A DNA stretch of 64,000 bases from Sphingomonas caeni. GTDB lineage: Bacteria > Pseudomonadota > Alphaproteobacteria > Sphingomonadales > Sphingomonadaceae. The DNA lies in NCBI RefSeq assembly GCF_026013415.1, contig NZ_JAPDOK010000002.1:558001-622000 (forward strand), read 5' to 3'. The position numbers were made by a program, and so were the translations under genes. Shown one piece after another: positions 62,573 to 64,000 of this stretch. Under the pieces are notes generated by a model. That model made no database searches and was not told the DNA's origin. It saw nothing but the letters and a program-made list of their open reading frames with translations. Within the stretch, counting starts at the first letter, position 1. Each line of letters opens with the position of its first letter.

Positions 62573-63681
62573 ACCCGCATCGGCATCAGCACGTAAAGCG
62601 CGGGCGATTTGTCATTCTCGCGGATCAGCGTCGGTGCGGCGGCGTCGGCGAGGTGGACCTCGCACGTGTCGCCTTCGATCTGCCCGAGAATGTCCATCAG
62701 ATAGCGGCTGTTGAAGCCGATTTCGAAGGGCTGGGCGGCGTAGTCGCCCGGGACCTCTTCGGCGGCGGCGCCGTTTTCCGGGCTCGTGACCGAGAGCGTC
62801 ACCTTGTCGCGGTCGAGCGCCATCTTGACCGCACGGGTCTTCTCGGTCGCGATCGTCGAGACGCGGTCGACACCCTCCATGAAGCTCTTGGGGTCGATCT
62901 TGAGGATCTTGTCGTTGCCCGTGGGGATGACGCGCGAATAATCGGGGAAGGTGCCGTCGATCAGCTTCGAGGTGAGGATCGCCTGGCCGAGATCGAAGCG
63001 GATCTTCGAATTGGAGAGCGAGACGCCGACCGAGCCATCGACCTCGTCGAGCAGCTTGCGCAGCTCGGCGATGCACTTCCGCGGGATGATCACGTCGGGC
63101 ATCGATTCGGCGCCGTCGGGGCGGGCGACGGTGACGCGTGCGAGGCGGTGGCCGTCGGTCGCGGCGGCCTTGAGCACCGGCGAGGCCTCGTCAGCGACAT
63201 GCAGGAAGATGCCGTTGAGATAATAGCGCGTCTCTTCGGTCGAGATCGCGAAGCGCGTCTTGTCGATGATCTGCTTGAGCGTCTCGGCGGGCAGCTCGAA
63301 CACGGTCGGCAGCTCGCCCTCGGCGATCACCGGGAAATCGTCGCGCGGCAGCGTCGAGAGGGTGAAGCGGGCGCGGCCCGCGGTGATGACGATGCGGCCC
63401 TCGGCGGCGCTCAGCTCGACCTGCGATCCTTCGGGCAGCTTGCGGACGATGTCGAACAGGGTGTGCGCGGAGATGGTGGTGGCGCCGGGCTGGTCGACCG
63501 CGGCGGCGATCGTCTCGTCGATCTGCAGGTCGAGATCGGTCGCCATCAGGCGGAGCGTGCCCGACGCATTGGCCTCGAGCAGCACGTTGGACAGGATCGG
63601 GATCGTATTGCGCCGCTCGACCACGGATTGGACGTGGCTGAGCCCCTTCAAGAGCGTGGCGCGTTCGATCGTCGCTTTCAT
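62569..63681 (-). CDS. dnaN: DNA polymerase III beta subunit (sliding clamp)
   Basis: A 370-residue sliding clamp. Family patterns: MKATIERATLLKGLSHVQSVVERRNTIPILSNVLL at the start, YYLNGIFLHVADEASPVLKAAATDGHRLA, and the C-terminal end YVLMPMRV with the conserved MPM[RK] that helps form the protein-binding pocket. ATG 63681 is chosen (preceded by GGGGG); an ATG one codon upstream is equally possible. It heads the gene series dnaN...recF...gyrB. Confidence 0.97.
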   Translation of the reverse strand: MKATIERATLLKGLSHVQSVVERRNTIPILSNVLLEANASGTLRLMATDLDLQIDETIAAAVDQPGATTISAHTLFDIVRKLPEGSQVELSAAEGRIVITAGRARFTLSTLPRDDFPVIAEGELPTVFELPAETLKQIIDKTRFAISTEETRYYLNGIFLHVADEASPVLKAAATDGHRLARVTVARPDGAESMPDVIIPRKCIAELRKLLDEVDGSVGVSLSNSKIRFDLGQAILTSKLIDGTFPDYSRVIPTGNDKILKIDPKSFMEGVDRVSTIATEKTRAVKMALDRDKVTLSVTSPENGAAAEEVPGDYAAQPFEIGFNSRYLMDILGQIEGDTCEVHLADAAAPTLIRENDKSPALYVLMPMRV

Positions 63682-63757
63682 CATCAACCCCCGAGGCCTT
63701 CGGTCCGGCTATTACGCCCGGGCAGAGGCAATTCTCCGTTCATCATTCTCTAGCGCG

Positions 63758-63788
63758 AAAAAGGGCCGGGGCAAGCGGCCCCGGCCCT
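63758..63788 (-). terminator. intrinsic terminator of the outer-membrane barrel gene
   Basis: On the minus strand a 10-bp stem AGGGCCGGGG / CCCCGGCCCT with a 7-nt loop is followed by TTTTT. It lies about 32 nt after the stop codon at 63820 and separates that gene from dnaN. Confidence 0.88.
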
Positions 63789-63819
63789 TCATTCACAGCA
63801 TATTTCAGCTGTTTCGACT

Positions 63820-64000
63820 TTAGAACCTCACGCCGACGCCCGCGACGACCTGATGACGGTCCAGATCGACCGAGGTGTTGTTGGCCTTGGTGTAGTTCGA
63901 GTAGCGATACTCGCCCTTCACATAGAGGTTGCGGCCGAGCCCGATCTCGGCGCCCGCGCCGGCGCGCCAGCCGTCGAGGGTCTCCTTGTCGTCGACCGTG
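63820..64000 (-). CDS. outer-membrane beta-barrel protein, C-terminal part (cut by window edge)
   Basis: The visible 59 residues end ...GAGAEIGLGRNLYVKGEYRYSN, then a loop (YTKANNTSVDLDRHQ) and VVAGVGVRF. Alternating hydrophobic strands and the terminal Phe after an aromatic-rich strand are typical of opacity-type (OmpA-like barrel) porins recognised by BamA. The rest of the gene is outside the window. Confidence 0.8.
   Translation of the reverse strand, partial: TVDDKETLDGWRAGAGAEIGLGRNLYVKGEYRYSNYTKANNTSVDLDRHQVVAGVGVRF

Overview
The window is chromosomal DNA of a GC-rich alphaproteobacterium, most likely a sphingomonad (Sphingomonas or a close relative). The evidence is family composition and DNA style: a DivK plus DUF3572 pair, a Coq4-like protein, a TorF-type porin, RNase E with a long acidic insert, and many small secreted proteins. 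Several families of intergenic inverted repeats, typical of sphingomonad genomes, are scattered throughout. I see no rRNA, tRNA, CRISPR array, prophage or transposase. Most of the window is ordinary core genome.

Layout. 1-3.1 kb: an EamA transporter (cut by the window edge), two related small membrane proteins and an ATP-dependent DNA ligase, all on the minus strand. 3.1-7.3 kb: a metallophosphoesterase, a small secreted protein, a degenerate GDT1-like membrane protein, rpmG, divK, and an overlapping DUF3572-HAD-RidA operon. 7.2-11.7 kb: a TorF porin flanked by related repeats, then a peptide-type ABC transporter operon without a binding protein. 11.7-16.9 kb: ileS-lspA-DUF3035 lipoprotein, and ribF. 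17-22 kb: thyA-folA-dipeptidase, a RadC-like protein, and prfB with a lipoprotein methyltransferase. 22-31.8 kb: PBP1A, an AmiC-type amidase, RNase E, an M48/TPR protease and a DsbA-like protein. 31.8-36 kb: an ABC-2 exporter operon and a CocE-type hydrolase.

36.2-40.2 kb is the most unusual locus. A 767-residue protein has an N-terminal ferritin-like domain and a C-terminal tail with 19 cysteines (CKGxGGC motifs and CGTPTP repeats). It is followed directly by a DUF692 multinuclear iron oxygenase (MNIO) and an overlapping DUF2063 (HvfC/BufC-like) partner. MNIO plus partner is the hallmark of copper-binding and thio-modified RiPP systems. Here the likely substrate is the tail of a large protein rather than a small peptide.

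40-50 kb: glpX, hom, a 2OG-Fe(II) oxygenase, a lipoprotein gene behind an FNR/FixK-type box, a Bcr/CflA transporter, an orphan ExbD, a MliC-domain lipoprotein and a thioesterase. Two opposed copies of a ~150-170 bp noncoding element lie next to hom and ppc. 50-64 kb: ppc, an L,D-transpeptidase, then gyrB, recF and dnaN in conserved order on the minus strand but separated by small secreted proteins, a Coq4-like protein and two tandem paralogue pairs. The window ends in a partial outer-membrane beta-barrel gene.

Operon logic is clear from start/stop overlaps of the ATGA type: HAD-RidA, the oligopeptide ABC genes, ileS-lspA, folA-dipeptidase, M48-DsbA, the ABC-2 genes, and MNIO-DUF2063. Long antisense open frames exist opposite most genes, but they are by-products of high GC codon usage and are not annotated.
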